A stretch of 64,000 nucleotides of DNA. Origin: Nocardia sp. CC227C. GTDB taxonomy: Bacteria; Actinomycetota; Actinomycetes; Mycobacteriales; Mycobacteriaceae. The notes under the pieces were generated by a model. That model was not told the DNA's origin and did no database searches. It saw only the letters and a program-made list of their open reading frames with translations. Shown in pieces: positions 24,708-32,813 of this stretch (position 1 is its first letter; every line of letters starts with the position of its first letter). The stretch is taken from NCBI RefSeq assembly GCF_030767025.1, contig NZ_JASITE010000016.1:1-64000 (forward strand), written 5' to 3'. The translations under genes and the position numbers were made by a program.

Positions 24708-25910
24708 ATGACTCGACCACCGTACGGGCAGGGACCGATTTCCCCAGGCGGGCGGCCCGTTCCGCCGCCGCCCGGCCGCCGTCCCGGCACTCCCGGCCCG
24801 CGCCCGGACCCGGGTTATCCACAGCGTCCAGGTCCCGGTTATCCACAGCGTCAGGGATTTCCGCCGCCACCGGGGTACCAGCCGCGCCCCGGACAGGCCG
24901 GACCGCAGGCATCGCCGTACGGCATCCCGCTCGCGCCGCCGCTGCCCCCGGTCGGCTACACACCGCGCCAGCGCCCGCAGACCCCGCCGCCCGCACCGCA
25001 GGGCCCCACCCCCTACGGCCCCACCGTGCGTCCGACCCCGCCGCCGCGCCGCCGTCGTTGGGGCACAGTGCTGTTGATCGTCATCGTGGTGGTGACCGGC
25101 GTGCTGCTGCGCACCGCCCTCAGCACCGGACTGGACAATATCGGGGCGGGCGACTCGGTGGACACCGGATACGGCCCCGATGTCGGAGCACTCGGCGTCG
25201 CCGAGACGGCGGGCAATCCGCTGCTCACCGATACCGACGCCACTCTCGTTCCGGCGGACTGCGATTACGCGCCGTGGAGCACCAGGGTGGATCAGGCCCG
25301 CGCCTTCTTCGACTCGGCCGCGATCTGTCTGGAATCGGGCTGGCGCGCGGTGTTCGCCGAAGTGGGGCTGTCCTTCGAAGCGCCGAAGGTCGACGTCACC
25401 GCCTCCACCACCGGCATCACCACGTTGTGCACCGGCAACAGCAGCAATTTCGCCGCCTTCTACTGCTCCGCCGACAAGACCATCTACATGCCGATCAGCC
25501 AGTTGCAGACCGACGTCTTCAAGAACAACTGGGTGGTCTACCTGTCGGTGTTCGCACACGAGTACGGCCACCACGTGCAGGCGCAGGCCGGCATCCTCGG
25601 CAAGGTGCACGCGCAGCGGCGCGAGGCGGGCGTCCGCTCCGACACCGGTCTCGAGCTGTCGCGCCGAACCGAGTTGCAGGCCAACTGTTTCGACGGCATG
25701 TACCTGTCGTCCTCCCGGGGCGGCGGTGCGCTCACCTCGGCGCAGATCAGCGTGGCGCGCAACGACGCCTACCACCGCGGTGACGCGCCGGGCGATATGC
25801 GCGACCACGGCACCACGCAGAACGGCGGAGCCTGGTTCGAGGTGGGTCTCGACGAGAACCGCACCTTCGCGTGCAACACCTTCACCGCCCCGGCGAGCGC
25901 GGTGAACTGA
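24708..25910 (+). CDS. Neutral zinc metallopeptidase, membrane-anchored (YpfJ-like)
   Basis: 400 residues from ATG at 24708, after GGGGG. The N-terminal 115 residues are Pro/Gly/Gln-rich; then one transmembrane helix (RRRRWGTVLLIVIVVVTGVLL) and a secreted domain. The HEXXH motif is HEYGHH (His284, Glu285, His288), and the third ligand Glu322 is in TELQANC. This arrangement is that of the YpfJ/neutral zinc metallopeptidase family. Substrate is unknown. It ends in a long hairpin shared with amt. Confidence 0.88.
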   Translation: MTRPPYGQGPISPGGRPVPPPPGRRPGTPGPRPDPGYPQRPGPGYPQRQGFPPPPGYQPRPGQAGPQASPYGIPLAPPLPPVGYTPRQRPQTPPPAPQGPTPYGPTVRPTPPPRRRRWGTVLLIVIVVVTGVLLRTALSTGLDNIGAGDSVDTGYGPDVGALGVAETAGNPLLTDTDATLVPADCDYAPWSTRVDQARAFFDSAAICLESGWRAVFAEVGLSFEAPKVDVTASTTGITTLCTGNSSNFAAFYCSADKTIYMPISQLQTDVFKNNWVVYLSVFAHEYGHHVQAQAGILGKVHAQRREAGVRSDTGLELSRRTELQANCFDGMYLSSSRGGGALTSAQISVARNDAYHRGDAPGDMRDHGTTQNGGAWFEVGLDENRTFACNTFTAPASAVN

Positions 25911-25913
25911 AGA

Positions 25914-25946
25914 ACTCGAGCCCGTCGCGGGGCGACGGACTCGAGT
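25914..25946. terminator. bidirectional hairpin between metallopeptidase and amt
   Basis: CCGTCGC (25922-25928) pairs with GCGACGG (25932-25938) around a GGG loop, and the outer ACTCGAG (25914-25920) pairs with CTCGAGT (25940-25946) across one mismatch. Convergent genes lie on both sides. Confidence 0.65.
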
Positions 25947-25968
25947 CGTGCATCGCGACCCCGCGGGA

Positions 25969-27270
25969 TCAGTGCCCGAGCGGCCCCTCACCGCTGCGGC
26001 GCGGTGAATGTCCGTGCACCCCTTCGGCATAGGCGGTCTCGGCGTGCAGGGCGAAGTCGATGCCGCCCACCTCGTCCTCGCGGGAGACGCGGAAGCCGAT
26101 CGTCGCGTCGATCACCTTGCCGATCAGGAACGAGATGCCGAAGGCCCACGCGGCCACCGCCAGGACGCCCACCGCCTGCTTGCCGAGCTGGGTGAGCCCG
26201 CCGCCGTGGAACAGGCCCGCCGCGCCGCCCGCACCGGTCATCGTCTCGGTGGCGAGCAGACCGATCAGCATGGTGCCCACCACGCCGCCGACGAAGTGCA
26301 CGCCCACCACATCGAGCGAATCGTCGTAGCCGGCCTTGAACTTCCAGCCCACCGCGAACGCGCAGACCACACCCGCGGCCAGCCCCACGGCCATCGCGCC
26401 CAGGGTGTTCACGAAGCCGCAGGACGGCGTGATCGCCACCAGACCGGCCACCACGCCCGACGCCGCGCCGAAGGTGGTCGGGCGACCGTCGCGCACCTGC
26501 TCCACGGCCAGCCAGCCCAGCATGCCGAGGCAGCCGGCCACCAACGTGTTCAGGAAGACCGCGGCGGCGGTGCCGTCGGCCGCCAGTGCCGAACCGGCAT
26601 TGAATCCGAACCAGCCGAACCACAGCAGGCCCGCGCCGAGCAGCACGAACGGCAGATTGTGCGGCCGCATGGCGTCCATCTTGAAACCGACGCGCGGACC
26701 CAGCACCAACGCCAGTGCGAGCGCCGAAGCGCCGGACGCGATCTCGACCACCAGGCCGCCCGCGTAGTCGAGCGCGCCGAATTCGGCCAGCCAGCCCTCG
26801 GAATTCCACACCCAGTGCGCGATCGGCGCGTACACCAGCGTCGCCCAGACCGGCACGAAAATCATCCACGCGGAGAATTTCGCGCGATCGGCGATGGCGC
26901 CGCTGACCAGCGCCACGGTGAGAATGGCGAAGGTCAGCTGGAAGGTGACGAACAGCAGATCCGGAATGCCGGTGCCGGCCTCGGTATCGGTCACCCGCAC
27001 CGTGGCCGGATCGAATCCGGAGAGGGCGAAATGATCGAGTCCGCCGATGAATCCCCCGCCCGCGTCCGGACCGAAGGCCAGCGTGTAGCCGACCAGCAAC
27101 CACGCCACGGTGACCAGCGGAATGGAGATGAAGCTCATCATCAGCATGTTGAGCACGCCGCTGGAGCGCACCATGCCGCCGTAGAAGATCGCCAGGCCGG
27201 GCGTCATGAGCAGCACCAGCGCGGTGCTGGCCAGCAACCACGCGGTGGCGGCGGCGTCGATTGTGGGCAC
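25969..27270 (-). CDS. amt: Ammonium transporter
   Basis: 433 residues from GTG at 27270, preceded by GAAGGAG at eight bases; the longer reading from 27288 has no ribosome site. Eleven hydrophobic segments are visible, with YGGMVRSSG in the first and the twin-His pore region represented by IAHWVWNSEG and VGVHFVGGVVGT. Amt proteins import NH4+/NH3 under nitrogen limitation. The usual partners glnK and glnD are not next to it, so it is a stand-alone amt. GlnR-like half sites lie 28-70 bases upstream of the start. Confidence 0.92.
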   Translation of the reverse strand: MPTIDAAATAWLLASTALVLLMTPGLAIFYGGMVRSSGVLNMLMMSFISIPLVTVAWLLVGYTLAFGPDAGGGFIGGLDHFALSGFDPATVRVTDTEAGTGIPDLLFVTFQLTFAILTVALVSGAIADRAKFSAWMIFVPVWATLVYAPIAHWVWNSEGWLAEFGALDYAGGLVVEIASGASALALALVLGPRVGFKMDAMRPHNLPFVLLGAGLLWFGWFGFNAGSALAADGTAAAVFLNTLVAGCLGMLGWLAVEQVRDGRPTTFGAASGVVAGLVAITPSCGFVNTLGAMAVGLAAGVVCAFAVGWKFKAGYDDSLDVVGVHFVGGVVGTMLIGLLATETMTGAGGAAGLFHGGGLTQLGKQAVGVLAVAAWAFGISFLIGKVIDATIGFRVSREDEVGGIDFALHAETAYAEGVHGHSPRRSGEGPLGH

Positions 27271-27297
27271 GGGGGTAACTCCTTCCACGCGTTTCGC

Positions 27298-27340
27298 GTT
27301 TCAGGGAAGTTACCGAAACCTCACGTTTCCGTGCTGTTAC
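27298..27340 (-). promoter_or_regulatory. GlnR-like operator for amt
   Basis: Two half boxes of the GTNAC-n6-GAAAC type are visible on the minus strand: GTAAC-AGCACG-GAAAC (27340-27325) and GTAAC-TTCCCT-GAAAC (27313-27298). Spacing between the half boxes is 11 bases, against 6 in the consensus. Confidence 0.6.
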
Positions 27341-27377
27341 GAAGAGAGTCCGTGTGTTACGGATTGTGCACGGGATG

Positions 27378-28259
27378 TTACGAAATGCTCACACGCGCGC
27401 CGGAACGCGGTTTTTCCTGGGCCGGACGCCGGGATTTCTTGTTCAGTGCGCGCAGACCGCGCGGTCCCGGCAGGGGGAGACCGTCGTCACGCAGCACCAT
27501 CCATTCCGCGGTCGTCATCCACTGCTGCTGGGCGCGGGCATCGGCGGTGTCGTTGAATACCCGTCGCCCGCGATCGTCGCGCAGTTCATGGGCCAGCACC
27601 GACCAGCGCGGCGGGCGGTCGTGTTCGGCGAACTGATCGCGCAGATACGCGGCCACCAGGGTGCCGATCGCGTTCACCGGCCGTAGCGACACCCGATTTC
27701 CGTATTTCGCCGAATAGAAACGCCGACCGGCACACAGGGAGCGCGGGGAATCGTTGTAGGCGATCCAGCCCGCGCGCTGGGCGCGCTCGATGAGCCACAG
27801 ATGTTTCACGGCGGTCGGCGGAATATCGCCGACGTACTCGCGAACAAGTGCCACAACGGGTTCCGACAGCAGGATGTCGCGGCGGGTCGGACCCTTTCCG
27901 TGCAGTGTCCAGTATTCGTCGGTCAGTGTGGCGATCACCCGGCCGAAATCGTCGATACCGCGCTGTGCGCGGCGACCGAGCCGCTCGATGCGGTCGGCCT
28001 CGCGGCGCATGTCGTTCTGGGTGATCAGGGTGCGGATGGCGGGCAGGGTGGGTACCTGGCCGCGATGCAGGAGTTCGAGGATCGCACCGGCGGTGGCGGG
28101 GTCGGCGGCTGCCGTGACCGGCAGCGACTCGCGGTTCAGATCGAATTCCCGCGGGCTGATGGCCCGGCTCAGCAGGTCGGCCGCGGTTCGATTGCCGGCG
28201 AATTCGGTACCGGAAAGCCAGGCGGCTGCGATGTCGTCATGCGACGGCACGTTGGGCAT
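27378..28259 (-). CDS. unrecognised cytosolic protein
   Basis: 293 residues; I do not recognise the family. It has no signal peptide and no transmembrane segment, and is Arg-rich near its C-terminus (ALNKKSRRPAQEKPRSG). A central segment (LTDEYWTLHGKGPTRRDILL, then LVREYVGDIP and HLWLIERAQRAGWIAYND) looks like a helical or winged-helix unit. Its stop lies near the amt control region, and two long inverted repeats lie just upstream of it. The frame has typical codon bias over its whole length. A DNA-binding or regulatory role is possible but not shown. Confidence 0.65.
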   Translation of the reverse strand: MPNVPSHDDIAAAWLSGTEFAGNRTAADLLSRAISPREFDLNRESLPVTAAADPATAGAILELLHRGQVPTLPAIRTLITQNDMRREADRIERLGRRAQRGIDDFGRVIATLTDEYWTLHGKGPTRRDILLSEPVVALVREYVGDIPPTAVKHLWLIERAQRAGWIAYNDSPRSLCAGRRFYSAKYGNRVSLRPVNAIGTLVAAYLRDQFAEHDRPPRWSVLAHELRDDRGRRVFNDTADARAQQQWMTTAEWMVLRDDGLPLPGPRGLRALNKKSRRPAQEKPRSGARVSIS

Positions 28260-28330
28260 TTCCTCCGAGAGATTTGGTTGCGCCCCGGTCGGGATGAGGG
28301 ACCGGCCGGGGACACCAACCTGATGAAGGT

Positions 28331-28366
28331 TTGGCTACCGAAGTTGCCGATGTCCACGGTAGCCAA
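28331..28366. promoter_or_regulatory. perfect 10-bp inverted repeat
   Basis: TTGGCTACCG (28331-28340) and CGGTAGCCAA (28357-28366) are perfect complements with a 16-base spacer. It is 72 bases upstream of the unknown gene's start on the minus strand; operator or hairpin. Confidence 0.45.
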
Positions 28367-28569
28367 GCAATTGCGATCTTGCCGCATCCGTTGACGGTAT
28401 CGTTATGTCCGTAATGCCGAGTTGAAACCGGGCGCAGGTCTGTAGACGACGATCATGCACTACAGCGTTGTCCGGCAAATTCCGTTCCCGAACTACGCTG
28501 AGAATTTGCTGTGCATTCTTCCCGCACCGGGGGACTGCGTGACGTCGGCGAACGGGGCGCCCGGTTCTG

Positions 28570-28587
28570 ACGTGATTCACATCACGT
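28570..28587. promoter_or_regulatory. palindrome ACGTGAT-N4-ATCACGT upstream of dnaX
   Basis: Perfect seven-base arms with a four-base spacer, containing GTG...CAC. This resembles a CRP/FNR-type site (GTGA-N6-TCAC) with shorter spacing. It is about 115 bases before the dnaX start. Confidence 0.4.
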
Positions 28588-28702
28588 TTGCGTGCCGATG
28601 GTAAACGGGAATAGGGACGGATTTTCGGTCGAATCGGACGCGCCGAACCGGGTCGGGACATCGGCGCATGCGCTGTCGGTGTCCGCCGGTAGCCTCTTGG
28701 CC

Positions 28703-31700
28703 GTGGCTCTCTACCGGAAGTACCGACCGGCAACGTTCGCTGAAGTCGTGGGGCAGGAGCACGTCACCGATCCCCTGAGTACGGCGCTCGACACCGGCCG
28801 CATCAGTCATGCGTACCTGTTCTCGGGACCGCGCGGATGTGGCAAGACCTCATCCGCGCGCATCCTGGCGCGCTCGCTCAACTGTGTGGAGGGCCCGACG
28901 TCCACGCCGTGCGGGGTGTGTTCGTCGTGCGTGGCGCTGGCACCGGGCGGACCGGGCAATCTCGATGTCATCGAACTCGACGCCGCGAGCCACGGCGGCG
29001 TCGACGACACCCGCGAACTGCGCGACCGCGCCTTCTACGCGCCCGCCGAATCCCGCTACCGCGTGTTCATCGTCGATGAGGCGCACATGGTGACCACCGC
29101 GGGATTCAACGCGCTGCTCAAGATCGTGGAGGAGCCGCCCGCCCACCTCATCTTCGTTTTCGCCACCACCGAACCGGACAAGGTGCTGCCCACCATCCGG
29201 TCCCGCACCCACCACTACCCCTTCCGGCTGCTGCCGCCCGCCACCATGCGCGCGCTGCTCGGCCGCATCTGCGATCAGGAGGGGGTGCAGGTCGAGGAAT
29301 CGGTGTACCCATTGGTGATTCGCGCGGGCGGCGGCTCGCCGCGCGACAGCCTCAGCGTGCTGGACCAGCTGCTGGCCGGCGCCGGATCCGAGGGGGTCAC
29401 GTATCCGCGCGCGGTGTCGCTGCTCGGCGTCACCGATATCGCCCTCATCGACGACGCCGTCGAGGCGCTCGCGACCGATGACGGCGCCGCGCTGTTCGGT
29501 GTCATCGACCGGGTGGTCGAATCCGGCCACGACCCGCGCCGCTTCGCCACCGACCTGCTCGAGCGCCTCCGCGACCTGATCCTGCTGCGCGCCGTCCCCG
29601 ACGCCACCGACCGCGGCCTGGTCTCCGGCCCCGGCGACGTCCTCGACCGCATGCGCGTCCAGGCCGACGCCATCGGCCCCGCCACCCTCACCCGCTACGC
29701 CGAACTCCTGCACGAGGGTCTCGGCGAAATGCGCGGCGCCACCGCCCCCCGCCTGCTGCTCGAGGTCATCGCGGCCCGCATGCTGCTGCCCTCGGCCACC
29801 GACACCGAATCCGCGGCCCTGCAACGCCTGGAACGCATCGAACGCCGCCTCGCGGGCGGCGCACCCCTGCCCCCGGCCTCCGGCAACACCACCGCGGGCG
29901 ACCCGGCCGCCGGCAACCCAGGCTCCGCGGGTGGCGCGCCCCCGCACCCCGGTGCGCAGTCCGCGGCCGGAGCCCCCGCCGCGCAGCCGAACCCCGGCGG
30001 GTCGCCGCGCCGCCGCGGCGCGGAAGCCCTCGCCGCTCTGCGCGCCGAGAAGTCGGGAACCGCGCCGGCGAACCACGCGGCGGGTTATCCCGCGCCGACC
30101 TCCCCGAACAGCGAGCCGGGGGGTACCTACGCCGCACCGGACGGCGCACGCCCTGTCGCGAATCCGGGTGGCGGCGCGGCCGACGCGGGTCGCGGCGCGC
30201 CGGAACTCGGTGACACCGGGCAATCGGGCGACCCGGCGGCCCGGCAGTCCTCGGCGCGCCTGCCGTCCGGCACCTCCGCCGCCCGCCCACCCGAGCTCGA
30301 CCCCGTGACCGGTGGCCCGTCCGACTCGCCCAAAGCCACGGGCCATCCGAATACCGCTGCCTCACAACAGCAGTCACCCTCCGGAACGACCGCTACCCCG
30401 GGCGGCGGCGCTACCCGGAGCGGCGCGGAGTCGGGGGCCGGATCTCCGGCCGCCTCGGTTGGCACCACTCCGGTTGGCACCGGCTCGGTTGGCACTGCTT
30501 CGGATGCCGCTACTTCGGCTGCCGCCCAACCGGTTTCGTCCGCGCCGTCCGGCGCGTCCGCCGATTTCGAGCGGGCCCGCGAAACCCTGCTCATGCTGGT
30601 CGGCTACGCCAGCGCCCGCGCGGTCGCCGAGCCGCAGTGGACCGAGAAGCTCACCGGCTGGGCCGCCCGCCTGCACACCCTCACCCCGGCCGCCACCGCC
30701 GAAATCCAGACGGTGCTGACCGAGGACGCCGCCGCCCTGCGCGAACTGCTGGGCTCCGCCGCGTCCGTCGTCCACGGCCCGGGCCCGGCCACCCCGGATG
30801 CCACCGGCGCCCCCGGGGCACGGGCGGATTCGGCCATCGGAACGAGTGCGCCCGCCGCAGCGCAACGCGCCACGCAGCCCTCCGCTGCCGCACGGGACGA
30901 CAGCCCGGCCACGCGATCGGATGCGCCCGCCCGCGAACAGGCGTCGGAGGGCATCGGTGGTGCCGCCGCGCAGGGTGCCGTGGACGGCGCGTCGCGGGGC
31001 ACCGCCACTCCCGCCGAAGGGGTGGACACGCAGGCCGTGCCCGCCTCCGTGATCGCTGCCGGACTCCAGGATTCGGGTGCATCGGCCGATCCCACTGCCG
31101 GGCGCGGTGCCTCCCGTGGCGGGGAGCACGGTGTGGCTGGGGAGCACGGGCAGCCGCGTGACCGGGCCGTCGACGCGAGCACTGCGACGCAGCACCGGAC
31201 CGCCGACGCGCTCGCGCCGGAAGGCGATTCGGAATCAGCCGGGTCGGCCGATCCGTCGACCGGTGGCGATTTCACCGGTACGGGCGCGAACGCTGCCGTT
31301 GCGCCGGTAGGGCATTCGGCCGGGGCGGCCGGAAGGGCGGAGGCCCGGGCCGTGTCGGATCCGGCGGCAACCGCGGATCGTCGCGTCGGGGCCGCTGTCG
31401 ATGAGACCGGGGCTGTCGAACCCGCTGCCGAGTCCGGCGCATTCGGCACGGCCGGAGAAGGGGCCCGTGGGTTTTCCGGCGACAGCGCGTCGGTCGCGCC
31501 GGAACCGGCCGGTGCGCCTGAAGTGGTCGGTGGCACGGCGGAATCCGGGGCGGGCAGTGGTAGGCCGGATGCCGGGCCGGGTGCTGCCGCCGCGATGGCC
31601 GCGGGTGCGGAACACGCGGCGGGTGCGGGGGGACCCGAAGGCGCGGGCGCGAGCGCGGACGCTGACCTGCTCGCGGGAGCGGCGGAGTCGGCGGGTGCGG

Positions 31701-32554
31701 ACACGGCTGGAGACACCGCCCACACCAGCACAGCCCACGCTGCCAACGGCACCGCCGACACTGCCGCCAACGGCACTGCCGACACTGCCGCCAACGACAC
31801 CGCCGCCAACGACAGTGCCGACACCGCGGCCGCCGGCACCGATGTGACCGCGATGGTGGAGGGTGCCTGGGTCGAGATCAAGGCGAAGGTCCGCGAGTTC
31901 GGACCCGCGCTGCCCGCCCTGCTGGCCGCCGCCGCGGTGGCGCGGGTGGAGGGTGACGTGATCGTGCTGGCGCATCAGCACGCGGCGCTGGCGCAGCGGT
32001 TGTCGGAGGCCAAGAATCTGGAGGCGGTGCGCTCCACCGTGCGGGCGGTGCTCGGGCGGGAGTTCGAGGTGCGCTGGGAGGTCGGGGGCGCGGCGCAGGG
32101 CGGCGCCGGGCGGAGTGCCGGGAACGCCGGGCGCGGTGCGGGCGTCGGGGGCGGACCGGCTCCGGCGAAGAAGGCTCCGCCGAAGTTCTCCCGGCCGAGT
32201 CAGGCCAAGGCCGCCGCGGCGGGGGCGGCCGAACCGCGGACCGATACGTCCGGCGGCTGGGGTGCGCCGTCCTCGGGTTCCCGGGATGGCGAATCGTCCG
32301 GAGGCGCTCCGGCGGCCCCGCCGGACGACGACATTCCGCTGCCCGACGGGCCGGACCTTCCCGATGACCCGGGGCCGTCGGACTACTCGCCGGTAGGTTA
32401 TGACAGGGTCCCACCTGCTTCGACAGAGGAGGAGGAGCGGGAGATGCTGGCCGACGCGGCCGTGCCCGTCCCGGCCGGAGATCGCCGCGACCCGGATGAG
32501 ATGGCCTTGGAGCTCTTGCGGTCGGAGTTGGGCGCAACCCCGCTGGAGGGTTGA
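28703..32554 (+). CDS. dnaX: DNA polymerase III subunit gamma/tau
   Basis: 1283 residues from GTG at 28703. Clamp-loader ATPase: Walker A GPRGCGKT (42-49), zinc-binding Cys61, Cys70, Cys73, Cys76, Walker B VFIVDEAH (121-128) and the sensor segment TTEPDKVLPTIRSR. After about residue 400 the protein becomes a Pro/Ala/Gly/Ser-rich low-complexity tract of roughly 600-700 residues interrupted by a short structured segment (residues 615-665, LMLVGYASARAVAEPQWTEK), and a C-terminal domain (GAWVEIKAKVREFGP to FEVRWEVG) conserved in actinobacterial gamma/tau. The M. tuberculosis protein is about 578 residues (from memory), so this one is more than twice as long. No frameshift was seen, so only tau is evident. 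Confidence 0.92.
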   Translation: MALYRKYRPATFAEVVGQEHVTDPLSTALDTGRISHAYLFSGPRGCGKTSSARILARSLNCVEGPTSTPCGVCSSCVALAPGGPGNLDVIELDAASHGGVDDTRELRDRAFYAPAESRYRVFIVDEAHMVTTAGFNALLKIVEEPPAHLIFVFATTEPDKVLPTIRSRTHHYPFRLLPPATMRALLGRICDQEGVQVEESVYPLVIRAGGGSPRDSLSVLDQLLAGAGSEGVTYPRAVSLLGVTDIALIDDAVEALATDDGAALFGVIDRVVESGHDPRRFATDLLERLRDLILLRAVPDATDRGLVSGPGDVLDRMRVQADAIGPATLTRYAELLHEGLGEMRGATAPRLLLEVIAARMLLPSATDTESAALQRLERIERRLAGGAPLPPASGNTTAGDPAAGNPGSAGGAPPHPGAQSAAGAPAAQPNPGGSPRRRGAEALAALRAEKSGTAPANHAAGYPAPTSPNSEPGGTYAAPDGARPVANPGGGAADAGRGAPELGDTGQSGDPAARQSSARLPSGTSAARPPELDPVTGGPSDSPKATGHPNTAASQQQSPSGTTATPGGGATRSGAESGAGSPAASVGTTPVGTGSVGTASDAATSAAAQPVSSAPSGASADFERARETLLMLVGYASARAVAEPQWTEKLTGWAARLHTLTPAATAEIQTVLTEDAAALRELLGSAASVVHGPGPATPDATGAPGARADSAIGTSAPAAAQRATQPSAAARDDSPATRSDAPAREQASEGIGGAAAQGAVDGASRGTATPAEGVDTQAVPASVIAAGLQDSGASADPTAGRGASRGGEHGVAGEHGQPRDRAVDASTATQHRTADALAPEGDSESAGSADPSTGGDFTGTGANAAVAPVGHSAGAAGRAEARAVSDPAATADRRVGAAVDETGAVEPAAESGAFGTAGEGARGFSGDSASVAPEPAGAPEVVGGTAESGAGSGRPDAGPGAAAAMAAGAEHAAGAGGPEGAGASADADLLAGAAESAGADTAGDTAHTSTAHAANGTADTAANGTADTAANDTAANDSADTAAAGTDVTAMVEGAWVEIKAKVREFGPALPALLAAAAVARVEGDVIVLAHQHAALAQRLSEAKNLEAVRSTVRAVLGREFEVRWEVGGAAQGGAGRSAGNAGRGAGVGGGPAPAKKAPPKFSRPSQAKAAAAGAAEPRTDTSGGWGAPSSGSRDGESSGGAPAAPPDDDIPLPDGPDLPDDPGPSDYSPVGYDRVPPASTEEEEREMLADAAVPVPAGDRRDPDEMALELLRSELGATPLEG
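31742..31830. repeat. tandem 24-bp repeat in dnaX low-complexity region
   Basis: GCCAACGGCACYGCCGACACTGCC occurs at 31742-31765 and 31766-31789, followed by degenerate and shortened copies to about 31830. It encodes ANGTADTA-type repeats. It lies in the disordered linker and is probably variable between strains. Confidence 0.75.
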
Positions 32555-32579
32555 CAGACCCCGTGTGAGGCACATTAAG

Positions 32580-32609
32580 TTAACCGGAGTTCGCATACGG
32601 CGGTACTAT
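32580..32609 (+). promoter_or_regulatory. promoter TTAACC-18-TACTAT upstream of fadA
   Basis: TTAACC (32580-32585) and TACTAT (32604-32609) with an 18-base spacer. An alternative -35 TTGACA is at 32551-32556 overlapping the dnaX stop. It would drive the small ORF and the fadA-fadB operon. Confidence 0.5.
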
Positions 32610-32651
32610 GATCGGGTGGCCGTGAGTTCTGGCTCGGCGAGGTTCTAAGGT

Positions 32652-32813
32652 ATGCCCAGGCGCAAGGGCTACCGGAGCGTCAACAAGCCGGTTCGTGACG
32701 CGGTTTGTACAGCGTCAGGACGGTCGGTCGACAAGGCCGGTCGGCGAGGTAACCGCGGCCGCTCCGCACAACGCGGTGACGGCGCACCTTCAGAGAGGAC
32801 AACTCCGATATGA
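32652..32813 (+). CDS. small basic ORF overlapping the fadA start
   Basis: 53 residues, MPRRKGYRSVNKPVRDAVC through ...GAPSERTTPI, rich in Arg and Lys. GAGG at 32639-32642 precedes the ATG by nine bases. Its TGA overlaps the fadA ATG in an ATGA arrangement, a hallmark of translational coupling. It may be a leader peptide or regulatory ORF. It is too short to judge by codon bias alone, and homologues cannot be checked here. Confidence 0.4.
   Translation: MPRRKGYRSVNKPVRDAVCTASGRSVDKAGRRGNRGRSAQRGDGAPSERTTPI

Larger units (their letters stand above)
28260..28702. other. 443-base intergenic region with two inverted repeats
   Basis: Divergent control region of the unknown protein gene and dnaX. 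A perfect inverted repeat of ten bases (28331-28340 with 28357-28366) has a 16-base spacer. A CRP-like palindrome is at 28570-28587. No convincing ORF was found; the 5' extension of the dnaX frame from 28592 lacks a ribosome site. Confidence 0.55.

Noticed and set aside
30000..31850. Possible frameshift or gene fusion in dnaX
   Set aside because: A single open frame continues to the conserved C-terminal domain, so no frameshift needs to be assumed.
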